This document shows, piece by piece, positions 42,615 to 51,961 of a stretch of DNA of 64,000 bases. The DNA is taken from NCBI RefSeq assembly GCF_025426255.1, contig NZ_CP104861.1:2294001-2358000 (forward strand), read 5' to 3'. Every line of letters begins with the position of its first letter. The stretch's first letter is position 1. A program made the position numbers and the translations under genes. The stretch comes from Pseudomonas fragi. GTDB lineage: Bacteria > Pseudomonadota > Gammaproteobacteria > Pseudomonadales > Pseudomonadaceae. A model generated the notes under the pieces. That model worked only from the letters and a program-made list of their open reading frames with translations. It was not told where the DNA came from and ran no database searches.

Positions 42615-43646
42615 ATGAGCCAACCTTCCTATTTCTCCCTGCGCGTCGCGCAGATCGTGGCTGAAACACCGGACTCCAGATCCCTGGTATTCGACGTGCC
42701 CCCGGCCTTGCGTGAACAGTTTGCCTATAGGCCCGGGCAGTTCTTGACCTTGCGCGTGCCCTTTGAGGGCAGCTGGTTGCCGCGTTGTTATTCGTTGTCC
42801 AGCACGCCGCTGCAAGACGAGCCGTTGCGCGTCACCATCAAACAGGTGCGCGATGGCCGTGCATCCAACTGGCTGTGCCAGCAATTGCGTGAAGGCGATC
42901 AGCTTGAGGTGCTGGCCCCGGCCGGGGTGTTTGTGCCGCGCCATTTTGACGATGACTTCGTGCTGTTTGGCGGCGGCAGCGGGGTCACGCCAGTGCTGTC
43001 GATTTTGCGCTCGGCGCTGATCGCAGGCACAGGTCGCATCCTGTTGATCTACGCCAACCGCGATGAGGCTTCGGTGATCTTCGCTGCCGAACTCAAAGCC
43101 CTGGCCAGTGCCTACCCGCAACGCCTGCAAGTGATTCACTGGCTGGACTCGGTACAAGGTATTCCGGCGGTGGCGCAACTGGCACAAATGGCCCGGCCCT
43201 TTGTGCATGCCCAGGCGTTTATCTGCGGCCCCGGCCCGTTTATGGATGCCGCCGTCAGTGCCTTGCACGACATCGGCATGGACCACGGGCGAATTCACGT
43301 CGAGCGCTTTGTGTCGTTGCCCGAAGAGGGCAGCGTAGCCGCCCCGGCCCCGGTCAACACCGATGTGATTGGCAGCCAGCTCTCGGTGCGTCTGGACGGC
43401 GAAGAGTTTGAAGTGCCCTGTGCCGAAGGCGAAACCTTGCTTAACGCCATGCAGCGCGCCGGTTTGAAACCGCCCAGTTCCTGCCTGGTGGGCTCCTGCG
43501 CAACGTGCATGTGCACAGTTGAGCGCGGCAGTGTCGAGATGCTGCGCAATGACGCCCTGGACCAACAAGAACTGAACGATGGCTGGGTGCTGGCGTGTCA
43601 GTCAGTGCCTAACAGCGAGCAACTGCGCGTGTGCTTTCCCGAATAA
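42615..43646 (+). CDS. Ferredoxin-NAD reductase component (KshB-like)
   Basis: A 343-aa three-domain electron-transfer protein. It has an FAD-binding barrel with RCYSLSS (about residues 56-62), an NAD domain with GGGSGVTPVLSILR (about 119-132), and a C-terminal plant-type [2Fe-2S] ferredoxin with PSSCLVGSCATCMC (about 295-308) and a final Cys in VLACQS. This order is that of KshB, reductase of 3-ketosteroid 9alpha-hydroxylase, and of PaaE/HmpX. The matching Rieske oxygenase KshA is not in the window. Confidence 0.85.
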   Translation: MSQPSYFSLRVAQIVAETPDSRSLVFDVPPALREQFAYRPGQFLTLRVPFEGSWLPRCYSLSSTPLQDEPLRVTIKQVRDGRASNWLCQQLREGDQLEVLAPAGVFVPRHFDDDFVLFGGGSGVTPVLSILRSALIAGTGRILLIYANRDEASVIFAAELKALASAYPQRLQVIHWLDSVQGIPAVAQLAQMARPFVHAQAFICGPGPFMDAAVSALHDIGMDHGRIHVERFVSLPEEGSVAAPAPVNTDVIGSQLSVRLDGEEFEVPCAEGETLLNAMQRAGLKPPSSCLVGSCATCMCTVERGSVEMLRNDALDQQELNDGWVLACQSVPNSEQLRVCFPE

Positions 43647-43665
43647 TCAGCCAGACGAGTGACCG

Positions 43666-45255
43666 ATGATTTCCAGCCTGCAACAGAGCCTGCCGCGTTC
43701 GATTCCGCACATGCTGTTCAACGCGTCGAAACTACATGCCGGGCGTACAGCCATTGAAGAGCATGGCGAGTGCACCGACTACAGCGAATTGCCGCGCCTG
43801 GCACTGGCTGTGACCCGCAGCCTGATGGCCCAAGGCATCGGTAAAGGTGATCGAGTGGCGATTTGGGCGCCCAATGGGCGTGACTGGATTATCGCCGCAC
43901 TGGGCATCCATTGCGCGGGTGCCGTGATGGTGCCCATCAACACCCGAATGAAAGGCAGCGAAGCCGCCGACATTTTGCAACGCAGCGGCAGCCGCCTGTT
44001 ATTTGTGCAACCGAGCTTTCTGGGTACGGATTATCTGGCTCTGCTGGCGCCTTATCGACCGGCCAGTCTCAACTGTCTGGTGTTGCTGGGCGAGACCACG
44101 GCAAACAGCGGCAGCGGTCTGGACTGGGATAGCTTTTTATCTTTGGGGGCGGCCATCAGCGAGTCTGCTGCGCTGTTGCGTGCGACCGATGTGAGCGCTG
44201 ATGACCTCAGCGATTTGCTGTTTACTTCCGGCACTACGGGCAAGCCCAAGGGCGTGATGAGCGCCCATGGGCAAAATATCCGCGCCTTTAGCGAGTATGT
44301 GACGGTGATTGGCTTGCGGGCCGGTGATCGATATCTGGTGATCAATCCATTTTTCCATGCCTTTGGCTACAAGGCAGGTTGGCTGACCTGCCTGCTGGCG
44401 GGTGCGACGATCCTGCCGCACCCGGTGTTCGATGCCGAAGCGGTGTTCCAGCGCATCGCCGCGGAACGCATCAACGTGTTGCCCGGGCCGCCAACTTTGT
44501 ACCTGTCGATGCTGGCCCATCCCAAACTGGCCGAAACCGACCTGTCGAGCCTGCGGATTGCGGTGACGGGCGCGGCCACCATCCCGCCGATCCTGATCGA
44601 ACGCATGCGCCGCGAGTTGGGGTTCTCGGTCGTCACCACCGCCTATGGCCTGACTGAGTGTGGCGGTTTGGCGACCATTTGCGACCCGAGCGACCCGGCC
44701 TCCATCATTGCAGGCACCAGTGGCCGGGCAATTGCGGGTACCGAAGTCAGCATCCGCGACCCACAAAACCGCGCCTTGCCAGCGGGCGGCACGGGGGAGA
44801 TTTGCCTGCGCGGCTTTCATGTGATGCAGGGCTATTTTGAAGATCCCAAGGCCACGGCTGAAACCATCGACAGTGAAGGTTGGCTGCACACCGGCGATAT
44901 TGGAGAGCAGGATGCAGCTGGCAACTTGCGTATCACTGACCGGCTTAAAGACATGTTTATCGTTGGAGGTTTCAACTGTTACCCGGCGGAAATTGAAGCC
45001 GGCCTGATCGAGCACCCGGCTATTGCCCAGGTGGCGGTGATCGGTGTGGCGGACGAGCGTATGGGGGAAGTGGGGTGTGCCTGCGTGGTGTTGCGTCAAG
45101 GCCAGCAAATGGATGAAGCCGGTTTGATCCTGTGGGCGCGTGAGCATATGGCCAACTACAAGGTGCCGCGGATGGTGCGGTTCTATGAAGCGCTGCCGGT
45201 GAATGCGTCAAACAAAGTGGCGAAGAACGAGTTACGGGCGCAGATGCAGGGTTAG
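43666..45255 (+). CDS. Acyl-CoA synthetase, FadD3-like
   Basis: A 529-aa AMP-forming ligase. The P-loop LFTSGTTGKPKGVMSAHG (about residues 185-202), the FFHAFGYKAGWL segment, TAYGLTE and the hinge TDRLKDMFIVGGFNCYPAE are all present. These stretches closely resemble FadD3, which activates the C/D-ring remnant HIP for beta-oxidation in actinobacterial steroid breakdown, though FadD3-like ligases with other substrates exist. It is the last gene of the operon from 37127 and ends at a 19-bp hairpin. Confidence 0.85.
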   Translation: MISSLQQSLPRSIPHMLFNASKLHAGRTAIEEHGECTDYSELPRLALAVTRSLMAQGIGKGDRVAIWAPNGRDWIIAALGIHCAGAVMVPINTRMKGSEAADILQRSGSRLLFVQPSFLGTDYLALLAPYRPASLNCLVLLGETTANSGSGLDWDSFLSLGAAISESAALLRATDVSADDLSDLLFTSGTTGKPKGVMSAHGQNIRAFSEYVTVIGLRAGDRYLVINPFFHAFGYKAGWLTCLLAGATILPHPVFDAEAVFQRIAAERINVLPGPPTLYLSMLAHPKLAETDLSSLRIAVTGAATIPPILIERMRRELGFSVVTTAYGLTECGGLATICDPSDPASIIAGTSGRAIAGTEVSIRDPQNRALPAGGTGEICLRGFHVMQGYFEDPKATAETIDSEGWLHTGDIGEQDAAGNLRITDRLKDMFIVGGFNCYPAEIEAGLIEHPAIAQVAVIGVADERMGEVGCACVVLRQGQQMDEAGLILWAREHMANYKVPRMVRFYEALPVNASNKVAKNELRAQMQG

Positions 45256-45272
45256 CCCCAATTCTGGGGTGT

Positions 45273-45313
45273 AGCCGCTGAGGAGCGCAGCGAGGCTGCG
45301 CTCCTCAGCGGCT
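45273..45313. terminator. Strong hairpin between convergent genes (repeat family 2)
   Basis: AGCCGCTGAGGAGCGCAGC and its exact complement form a 19-bp stem around GAG. It lies between the convergent ligase and enoyl-CoA hydratase genes and can stop transcription from both sides, although no long U-run follows. The outer sequence GTAGCCGCTG relates it to repeats at 26273, 51962 and 63724. Confidence 0.7.
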
Positions 45314-45315
45314 TC

Positions 45316-46101
45316 TCAATTACCCTCAAACCGCGCCGCCCGCTTCTCGATAAATGCCTGCATTCCTTCTTTCTGATCCCTCGATGCAAACAGCAGCGCA
45401 TTGGCCTTGCGCTCCAGTGCCAGGCCCGTCTCCAGCGGCGCATCAACCCCGGCCAGAATCACTTCCTTGATTTGTTCGGCAGCCAGCGGCGGCATGGCGG
45501 CGATCAGTTGGGCCATCTCCAGGGCATACGCCTGTACCTCGGCATCGTCCACAACGTTACTCACCAAGCCTGAAATCCAGGCTTCATGCGCCGTGATCGG
45601 CTGCCCGGTCAGGGCCATGCGCATGGCCTTGGCCTTGCCGACCGCTCGCACCAGGCGCTGGGTGCCGCCAATGCCGGGCATGATGCCGATGCGGATTTCA
45701 GGCTGGCAAAACTTCGCGCTGTGCCCGGCCACGATAATGTCGGCCAGCATCGCCAGCTCGCAACCACCGCCGTAGGCGTAGCCGCACACCGCTGCAATCA
45801 CCGGTTTTGGGCAATGCTGGATCGGCGCCCAGACGCGCTCGGTATGGCGCTGGTAAATATCGATGGGGCCGACACCGGCCATGCTGTTGATATCGCCACC
45901 GGCAGCAAACACCTTGTCGCCACCCGTCAGCAGGATGCAACGCACTTGTGGGTTTTCAGCCAGCTCAATGAAGTAGCGCGACAACAGCGCCTGCAGCTCA
46001 AGGCTCAGGGCGTTGGTGGCCTGGGGGCGGTTAAGGCGCAGCAGCGCCACACCCGGGGTCGGGAATTCAAGCAATACCGGCGCGGCAGATGGGTCTGACA
46101 T
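45316..46101 (-). CDS. Enoyl-CoA hydratase/isomerase family protein
   Basis: A 261-aa crotonase. The oxyanion-hole blocks GGDKVFAAGGDINSMAG (about residues 60-76) and GYAYGGGCELAMLADIIVAG (about 103-122) are present, with Glu residues at both catalytic positions (GGCELAM and PEIRIGIMPGIGG). It should hydrate an enoyl-CoA of the side chain or ring remnant. The ATG at 46101 (GAGGAACCCC before it) is preferred over one 12 bp upstream. It is divergent from the SDR/igr-like operon across a shared operator. Confidence 0.85.
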   Translation of the reverse strand: MSDPSAAPVLLEFPTPGVALLRLNRPQATNALSLELQALLSRYFIELAENPQVRCILLTGGDKVFAAGGDINSMAGVGPIDIYQRHTERVWAPIQHCPKPVIAAVCGYAYGGGCELAMLADIIVAGHSAKFCQPEIRIGIMPGIGGTQRLVRAVGKAKAMRMALTGQPITAHEAWISGLVSNVVDDAEVQAYALEMAQLIAAMPPLAAEQIKEVILAGVDAPLETGLALERKANALLFASRDQKEGMQAFIEKRAARFEGN

Positions 46102-46172
46102 GGGGTTCCTCATTAACGGGAGCTGTCACCACAGCGTGCGCTGGATTGTTGCGTTCAGCCGGGTGGGCTTCA

Positions 46173-46188
46173 TCGTCCGTTCAGACGA
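46173..46188. promoter_or_regulatory. Island operator copy 4
   Basis: TCGTCC-GTTC-AGACGA fits the consensus fully. It lies in the divergent region, 71 bp before the enoyl-CoA hydratase start and 56 bp before the SDR start. A degenerate second copy may begin at 46204. Confidence 0.65.
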
Positions 46189-46244
46189 CGAGCAGCCCCA
46201 GGATTGTCCCTAGAGTGGCTCCATCAGTAGAAAAGGAGCACGTC

Positions 46245-47018
46245 ATGGGCCAACTCTCAGGGCTGGACTACAGCGGTAAGGTGGTACTGGTCACCGGTGG
46301 CACCAAAGGCATCGGCGCAGGTATCGCCCGCAGCTTTCTGGAAGCAGGAGCACAGGTGATTGTGTGCGGCAGGGCGACGCCAGAAGTGTTGCCCAAGGCG
46401 GGCGCGGCGCAGGCGGTTTTCATGGCCTGCGATGTGCGCGATCAGGACTCGCTCAAGGCGTTGTTCGATGGTATTCGCGCTGATTTCGGTCGGCTCGATG
46501 TGGTGATCAACAATGCTGGCGGCAGCCCACCGGCCGATGCTGGCAGCGCTTCGCCGCGTTTTCACGAAGGCATCATCCGCCTCAATCTCATCGCCCCTTT
46601 GAATGTTGCGCAACAGGCCAACGCCCTGATGCAGCAACAGGCCGAGGGCGGCTGCATCGTGTTTATCGGCAGCATCAGCGCCTTGCGCGCGTCTCCGGGC
46701 ACCGCCGCTTACGGCGCGGCCAAGGCCGGTGTATTGGCCCTGGTGCAATCGCTGGCCGTGGAATGGGCGCCAAAGGTGCGGGTGGTCGCGGTCAGTCCGG
46801 GACTGGTACGCACTGAGCAGGCGCATCTGCATTACGGCGACGAACAGGGCATCGCAGCGGTCAGTGCGGGGATTCCGGCCGGGCGCATGGCGCTACCCGA
46901 AGACATCGGCAATGCCTGCCTGTTTATCGCATCGCCCATGGCCGGCTATGCCAGCGGTTGCAATCTGTTGTTGCACGGCGGCGGCGAACGCCCGGCTTTT
47001 TTGAGCGCTGCGCACTGA
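46245..47018 (+). CDS. Short-chain dehydrogenase/reductase
   Basis: A 257-aa SDR: TGGTKGIG (residues 16-23), NNAGG (about 86-90), Ser in FIGSISA and YGAAKA (about 152-157). SPGLVRTEQAHLHYGDEQG is a distinctive C-terminal stretch. The start has AGGAG 7 nt upstream; a longer in-frame extension across the operator is rejected. It is first in the igr-like operon and may oxidise a 3-hydroxyacyl-CoA or ring hydroxyl. IpdF-like roles in HIP degradation are possible. Confidence 0.82.
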   Translation: MGQLSGLDYSGKVVLVTGGTKGIGAGIARSFLEAGAQVIVCGRATPEVLPKAGAAQAVFMACDVRDQDSLKALFDGIRADFGRLDVVINNAGGSPPADAGSASPRFHEGIIRLNLIAPLNVAQQANALMQQQAEGGCIVFIGSISALRASPGTAAYGAAKAGVLALVQSLAVEWAPKVRVVAVSPGLVRTEQAHLHYGDEQGIAAVSAGIPAGRMALPEDIGNACLFIASPMAGYASGCNLLLHGGGERPAFLSAAH

Positions 47019-47071
47019 CGACCTTCAGCGGCGACCACGGGGTTGCTGCACTTGACACGCAGGAGACGAAC

Positions 47072-48049
47072 TTGGCTGATTCTCAATTGCTAACCGACGT
47101 GCGCGCCCTGGTGGGGCGTGAATATGGTCGCATCTACGCCTGGGACGAAGTCAACGCCCCGATGATCCGCCAATGGTGCGAGATCATGGGCGTGGACAAC
47201 CCGCTTTATACCGACCCGGCCTTTGCCGCCAACAGCGCCCATGACGGGCTGGTGGCGCCGCCCGCGATGTTGCAGGTGTGGTGCATGGAAGGCTTTCACC
47301 TGAACAACTACGCACCGGGTTCGACTACCGAGAACCCGTATGAAGTGCTCAAGCTGATCGAGTCTTACGGCTATCCGTCTGTGGTCGCGGTCAACTCCGA
47401 ACTGACCTTCGAGCGCAATCTGCGCCCGGGCGAAAAAGTCTACTACACCACTCGGCTGGACTCGGTCGGTGATGAGAAAACCACAGGTCTGGGCACGGGC
47501 TTTTTCGTCACCCTGGTGATGAACTACTTCGTTGAGCACAAAAGTGGCGATGAAGCCGTGGGCCAGTTGCTGTTTCGGGTATTCAAGTTCCGCCCGGCCA
47601 ACAACCATACCGTTGAAGCTGCCCCGGCCAAGGTTGAAGACAAACCTGTGGTCAAGCGTCCGAAGCCGGGCATGAGCGATGACACGCGGTTTTTCTGGGA
47701 AGGTTGTGATGCGGGCAAGCTGCTGATCCAGCGCTGCACCCAGTGCCAGACCCTGCGCCATCCACCCGCCCCGGTGTGTATCGAATGCCACTCGTTCGAT
47801 TGGGACAGTGTGCAGGCCAGCGGCCGCGCCAGCCTGTATTCGTTCGTGATCATGCATTACCCCGAGGTTGCACCGTTCGACCACCCCAACCCGATCGGTC
47901 TGATCGAGCTGGAAGAGGGCGTGCGTCTGGTGGCAGGGCTTGTGGGCGTCAAGCGCGAAGAGCTGAGCATTGGCCAGCCCTTGCAGCTGGAGTTCCAGAC
48001 TTTCGACGGCGAGCTGACCTTGCCTCTATTCAGACCTGTGGTCGGGTAA
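47072..48049 (+). CDS. chsH2: MaoC-DUF35 fusion, steroid enoyl-CoA hydratase subunit (ChsH2-like)
   Basis: A 325-aa protein with two parts. Residues 1-185 form a MaoC-like hotdog fold (RIYAWDEVNAPMIRQWCEIM). Residues 205-325 form a DUF35 unit with a zinc ribbon (CTQCQTLRHPPAPVCIEC) and OB fold. ChsH2 of Mycobacterium has this fusion; it hydrates the 3-carbon side-chain enoyl-CoA with ChsH1, and the DUF35 part recruits the aldolase Ltp2. TTG at 47072 with AGGAG 7 nt upstream is the start; an upstream ATG would lie within the previous gene. Confidence 0.88.
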   Translation: MADSQLLTDVRALVGREYGRIYAWDEVNAPMIRQWCEIMGVDNPLYTDPAFAANSAHDGLVAPPAMLQVWCMEGFHLNNYAPGSTTENPYEVLKLIESYGYPSVVAVNSELTFERNLRPGEKVYYTTRLDSVGDEKTTGLGTGFFVTLVMNYFVEHKSGDEAVGQLLFRVFKFRPANNHTVEAAPAKVEDKPVVKRPKPGMSDDTRFFWEGCDAGKLLIQRCTQCQTLRHPPAPVCIECHSFDWDSVQASGRASLYSFVIMHYPEVAPFDHPNPIGLIELEEGVRLVAGLVGVKREELSIGQPLQLEFQTFDGELTLPLFRPVVG

Positions 48050-48059
48050 GGGAGCCAGC

Positions 48060-49193
48060 ATGGATTTCGAATTTACCGAAGACCAGAGCGCTATCGCTGA
48101 AATGGCCGGTAGCGTATTTGCCGACTATTGCACCGATGACCGCCTGCGCCAGTTCGACACCAGCGAACAGCCCTATATGCAGCCGCTGTGGCAACTGTGC
48201 GTGGAAACTGGGCTGCAGGCTCTGGCCATCCCCGAAGCCCTGGGTGGCAGCGGGCTGGGCATGACCGAGTTGATGCAGGTGCTGCTGGCTCAGGGACGGG
48301 CGCTGGGGCAGGTGCCGCTGTGGCGTCATCAACTGACGGCCGCGACCCTGGCGCAGTTTGCCGATCCCGCATTGCAGTCGTGGGCAGTTGAAGCGGCTGC
48401 GGGCAGGGCACTGCTGACCCTTGATTTGAGCGGTTTGGATAACGCCCAGGGCATGCAGTTGCACGCCCGGCCAACTGACGGTGGCTGGCGCATCGACGGC
48501 CGGGTTGGCGCGCTGGCGCTGGCTGAACAATCACAGGCTGCGCTGTTGCTGGTGAGCGTTGAGGGGCAGCCCCGGCTGGCTCTGATCGAACTGGTCAACC
48601 AGGCGATCAAGCACGTACCGGGGCGCATGACTCACGGCGAGGCGATTGCCGATTTGCATATCGACGGGTTGCTGATCAGCGCCGGGCAATTGCTCCCGGC
48701 CAGCGCCTTGAGCTGGCTGGAGCCCCGTGCCATCGCCGCATTGGCCTCGCTGCAACTGGGGGTCAGTAGCGAACAGATCCGCCGCACCGTGGAGTACGTC
48801 ACCGAGCGTCGCCAGTTTGAACGCAGTATCGGCAGTTTTCAGGCGGTGCAAATGAGCATGGCCAATGCCCATATCGCCCTTGAAGCGTTGCGCAGCAGCC
48901 TGTGGCAGTTGTGCTACCGCCTCGACGCCGGTTTGCCTGCGCCGAGCGAGGCCCTGGCCACGGCCTGGCAAGCCTGTGAAGCGGGGCATCTGATCGGGCA
49001 TAACGCCCAGCACGTACACGGCGGTATCGGCGTCGACCTGACCTACCCGATGCATCGCTTTCTCTACTGGAGCCGCGCTCTGGGCTGTGCCCTGGGTGGA
49101 TCGGCAGCAAGCCTTGAACGCCTCGGCGACTGGCTGAGCCATAACGACAAGCTGGGATGGAAATATGACCTTGCAGAACACCAAGCGCTTTGA
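48060..49193 (+). CDS. Acyl-CoA dehydrogenase subunit (beta-type)
   Basis: A 377-aa ACAD. EALGGSGLGMTELMQVLLAQ (about residues 59-78) and the C-terminal NAQHVHGGIGVDLTYPMHRF are typical. It carries the HGGIG adenine-binding block, but its C-terminus lacks the GGTNEIQR block of homotetrameric ACADs; that block is present in the ACAD at 50782. This split is characteristic of alpha2beta2 steroid acyl-CoA dehydrogenases such as ChsE1-ChsE2. It starts 10 bp after chsH2 and overlaps chsH1 by 29 bp. Confidence 0.85.
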   Translation: MDFEFTEDQSAIAEMAGSVFADYCTDDRLRQFDTSEQPYMQPLWQLCVETGLQALAIPEALGGSGLGMTELMQVLLAQGRALGQVPLWRHQLTAATLAQFADPALQSWAVEAAAGRALLTLDLSGLDNAQGMQLHARPTDGGWRIDGRVGALALAEQSQAALLLVSVEGQPRLALIELVNQAIKHVPGRMTHGEAIADLHIDGLLISAGQLLPASALSWLEPRAIAALASLQLGVSSEQIRRTVEYVTERRQFERSIGSFQAVQMSMANAHIALEALRSSLWQLCYRLDAGLPAPSEALATAWQACEAGHLIGHNAQHVHGGIGVDLTYPMHRFLYWSRALGCALGGSAASLERLGDWLSHNDKLGWKYDLAEHQAL

Positions 49194-49584
49194 CGACGTG
49201 CGCCCCGGCGAAACCCTGCCGGAACTGGCGATCCCGATCACCGTGGGCCTGGTCACCGGCGGCGCTATTGCCACCCGCGACTACTTCCCCGGCCACCATG
49301 ACCTGAACGCAGCCAAGGCCCTGGGTTCACCGCACATCTTTATGAACATCCTCACCACCAACGGGCTGGTGCAGCGTTATGTCGAAGACTGGGCCGGCCC
49401 GGAGGCGCGTTTTGCCTCGCTGAAGATCAAGCTCGGCGCGCCGAATTATCCCGGCGACAGCATGACCTTCAATGGCGCGGTTACCGGCCATGACTCCGCC
49501 ACCCGCACGGTGGAAATCACCCTCAGCGGCAAAAATTCCATGGGCAACCACGTGACCGGTACGGTCGCGCTGGTTCTGCCCTGA
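49165..49584 (+). CDS. chsH1: MaoC-like hydratase subunit (ChsH1-like)
   Basis: A 139-aa hotdog protein. ATRDYFPGHHDLNAAKALGS (about residues 36-55) includes the conserved Asp/His region of MaoC hydratases, and FMNILTTNGLVQRYVEDW is typical of ChsH1. ChsH1 pairs with the MaoC half of ChsH2. The gene starts within the end of the preceding ACAD gene and lies 18 bp before the Ltp2-like aldolase gene, exactly the functional neighbours expected. Confidence 0.87.
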   Translation: MTLQNTKRFDDVRPGETLPELAIPITVGLVTGGAIATRDYFPGHHDLNAAKALGSPHIFMNILTTNGLVQRYVEDWAGPEARFASLKIKLGAPNYPGDSMTFNGAVTGHDSATRTVEITLSGKNSMGNHVTGTVALVLP

Positions 49585-49602
49585 TCGCGGGAGACAGCAC
49601 AC

Positions 49603-50781
49603 ATGACGCAATCGTCACTATCGGGCAGCGCGGCCATTGTTGGCCTTGGCGCGACCGAATTCTCGAAAAATTCCGGGCGCACCGAACTGCGCCTGGCGCT
49701 GGAAGCCACCTTGGCGGCATTGAAAGATGCCGGTATCGACCCGTCCGAAGTCGAGGGTTTCAGCTCGTACTCGGTGGACAAGGTTCCGGAATACGAAATC
49801 GCCCGTTTGCTGGGTTGCAAGGACGTCAAGTTCTTCTCCCAGGTGCCCCACGGCGGTGGTGCGGCCTGTGCGCCGATCATGCACGCGGCGATGGCCGTGG
49901 CCACCGGTGTGGCCAAAGTGGTGGTGGTATATCGCGCCATGAACGAGCGCTCGTGGTATCGCTTCGGTAGCGGTAGTTACGGCTTTGCCTCCACGCCGAT
50001 CTTCGAGAATGTGAACTACGGCTGGTACATGCCCCACGGCCTGCATACCCCGGCATCCTGGGTCGGCATGTTTGCCCAGCGTTATATGCACACTTACGGC
50101 GCCACCTCCGAAGACTTCGGTCGCGTGGCAGTGGCGGTACGGGATTTTGCCGCCACCAACCCGGCAGCATTCTTTTACGGTAAGCCGATCACCCTGGAAG
50201 AACACCAGGCTTCACGCTGGATCTGCGAGCCGCTGCACTTGCTCGATTGCTGCCAGGAATCCGATGGCGCGGTGGCGATGGTGATCACCTCGGCCGAGCG
50301 CGCCAAGGACCTGCGCCAGAAGCCGGTGGTGATCAAGGCAGGTTCGCAGGGGATCACCTCGGGCCAACAAATCATGACCTCGTTCTACCGCGACGACATT
50401 ACCGGCCTGCCGGAAATGGGTGTGGTCGCCAAAGAACTGTATCGCCAGTCGGGCCTTGGCCCTGAGGCGCTGCAAACGGCGGTGATTTACGACCACTTCA
50501 CCCCGTTTGTGTTGCCGCAACTCGAAGAGTTCGGCCTGTGCGAACGCGGCGAAGCCAAGGAATTTATCCGCGCCGGGCACCATGCCCGTGGCGGCAAGTT
50601 CCCGATCAATACCCACGGTGGGCAATTGGGCGAGGCCTATATCCACGGCATGAACGGCGTGGCGGAAGCGGTGCGTCAGGTGCGCGGCAGTGCAGTCAAC
50701 CAGGTCGATAACGTGGAAAACGTATTGGTGACTGCCGGGACCGGTGTGCCTACCAGCGGCCTGATTCTGGGAGCAGCCTGA
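49603..50781 (+). CDS. ltp2: Ltp2-like side-chain retro-aldolase (thiolase fold)
   Basis: A 392-aa thiolase-superfamily protein beginning GSAAIVGLGATEFSKNSGR. The usual thiolase nucleophile motif is not seen at the expected spot (HGGGAACAPIMHAA), as in lipid-transfer-type aldolases. Tyr/His-rich segments (RYMHTYGAT, THGGQLGEAYIHGMNG) match Ltp2. Ltp2 cleaves the hydroxylated C22 side-chain CoA ester to a 17-ketosteroid and propionyl-CoA, in complex with the DUF35 domain of ChsH2. The next gene starts immediately after its stop. Confidence 0.87.
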   Translation: MTQSSLSGSAAIVGLGATEFSKNSGRTELRLALEATLAALKDAGIDPSEVEGFSSYSVDKVPEYEIARLLGCKDVKFFSQVPHGGGAACAPIMHAAMAVATGVAKVVVVYRAMNERSWYRFGSGSYGFASTPIFENVNYGWYMPHGLHTPASWVGMFAQRYMHTYGATSEDFGRVAVAVRDFAATNPAAFFYGKPITLEEHQASRWICEPLHLLDCCQESDGAVAMVITSAERAKDLRQKPVVIKAGSQGITSGQQIMTSFYRDDITGLPEMGVVAKELYRQSGLGPEALQTAVIYDHFTPFVLPQLEEFGLCERGEAKEFIRAGHHARGGKFPINTHGGQLGEAYIHGMNGVAEAVRQVRGSAVNQVDNVENVLVTAGTGVPTSGLILGAA

Positions 50782-51951
50782 ATGTTCGTCGACCTCACGC
50801 CCGAACAGCATGCCCTGCGCCTGAAGGTGCGGGACTACTTCCAGAACCTGATGACCCCGCAGCTGCGTGAGCAATTGCGCGGCAAAGAGGGCGGCGAACT
50901 GTACCGCAACACTATCCGCCAGATGGGCCGCGACGGCTGGCTGGCCGTGGGCTGGCCCAAGGAGCATGGGGGGCAGGGCTATGGCCCTACCGAGCAATTT
51001 ATCTTCTTTGAAGAAGCCAATATTGCCGGTGCACCACTGCCGTTTGTGACCATCAGCACGGTCGGGCCTGCACTGATGGCCCATGGCACTGAGCTGCAAA
51101 AGGCCAAATTCCTGCCAGGGATCGCAGCGGGCGAAATCATCTTCGCCATCGGCTACTCCGAGCAGGATGCAGGCAGCGACCTGGCCGTGCTGAAAACCTC
51201 GGCCCGCCTTGAAGGCGACGAGTTTTTGGTCAATGGCGCCAAGCTCTGGACCTCGGGCGCGGAGTCGGCGGATTACATTTGGCTGGCAGCCCGTACCGAC
51301 CCTGAACGGCCACGGCACAAAGGGGTGTCGATCCTGATTCTAGACACCCAGGCACCGGGCTTTTCGACCACGGTGATTCCAACTACCAGCAACCCGACGG
51401 CGGCTACCTACTACGACAACGTACGTGTGCCAAAAGACATGCTGGTAGGCGAGTTGAACGGCGGCTGGAAGTTGATCACCGCGCAACTGAACCATGAGCG
51501 GCTGGGTCTGGGTGCCTGGTCGGACAAGGTAGTGGGGCTGTTTGGCCGGGTTCTGGCGTGGGCCAAGGCGGCGGATGAAAACGGCGCTCGTGCCACCGAC
51601 AAGGCTTGGGTGCGCGTTGGTCTGGCGCAGTGTTATGCACGGCTTGAAGCCATGCGCCTGATCAACTTGCGCATTGCCGCTGACCTCGAACGTGAGCGCA
51701 TGGATGTAGCGCTGGCTTCGACTACCAAGGTCTACGGCTCGGAATCGGCGATCGAGATATTGCGCGTATTGAGCAACATCGTGGGTGCCAATGGACTGGT
51801 GCGCGGTGGTTCGGCGGCCTCCTTGCTGCACGGTGAACTGGAGTACGAAGTGCGTGCCTCGGTGACCCTGACGTTTGGCGGTGGCACCAATGAAATCCAG
51901 CGTGAGCTGATCGCCCAATTCGGGCTGGGCATGCCGCGTACCCAGCGTTGA
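50782..51951 (+). CDS. Acyl-CoA dehydrogenase subunit (alpha-type, ChsE-like)
   Basis: A 389-aa ACAD. GYSEQDAGSDLAVLKTSA (about residues 131-148), LWTSGAESADYIWLAARTD (about 155-173) and the C-terminal GGGTNEIQRELIAQFGLGMP are clear. It bears the EIQ block missing in the ACAD at 48060, so the two probably form one heteromeric enzyme oxidising the 3-carbon side chain. The start codon abuts the aldolase stop. Confidence 0.87.
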   Translation: MFVDLTPEQHALRLKVRDYFQNLMTPQLREQLRGKEGGELYRNTIRQMGRDGWLAVGWPKEHGGQGYGPTEQFIFFEEANIAGAPLPFVTISTVGPALMAHGTELQKAKFLPGIAAGEIIFAIGYSEQDAGSDLAVLKTSARLEGDEFLVNGAKLWTSGAESADYIWLAARTDPERPRHKGVSILILDTQAPGFSTTVIPTTSNPTAATYYDNVRVPKDMLVGELNGGWKLITAQLNHERLGLGAWSDKVVGLFGRVLAWAKAADENGARATDKAWVRVGLAQCYARLEAMRLINLRIAADLERERMDVALASTTKVYGSESAIEILRVLSNIVGANGLVRGGSAASLLHGELEYEVRASVTLTFGGGTNEIQRELIAQFGLGMPRTQR

Positions 51952-51961
51952 GGCCATTTAC

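Noticed and set aside
46204..46219. Second operator next to copy 4
   Set aside because: Only the left half (TTGTCC) resembles the consensus; the right half AGTGGC does not, so it is not counted.
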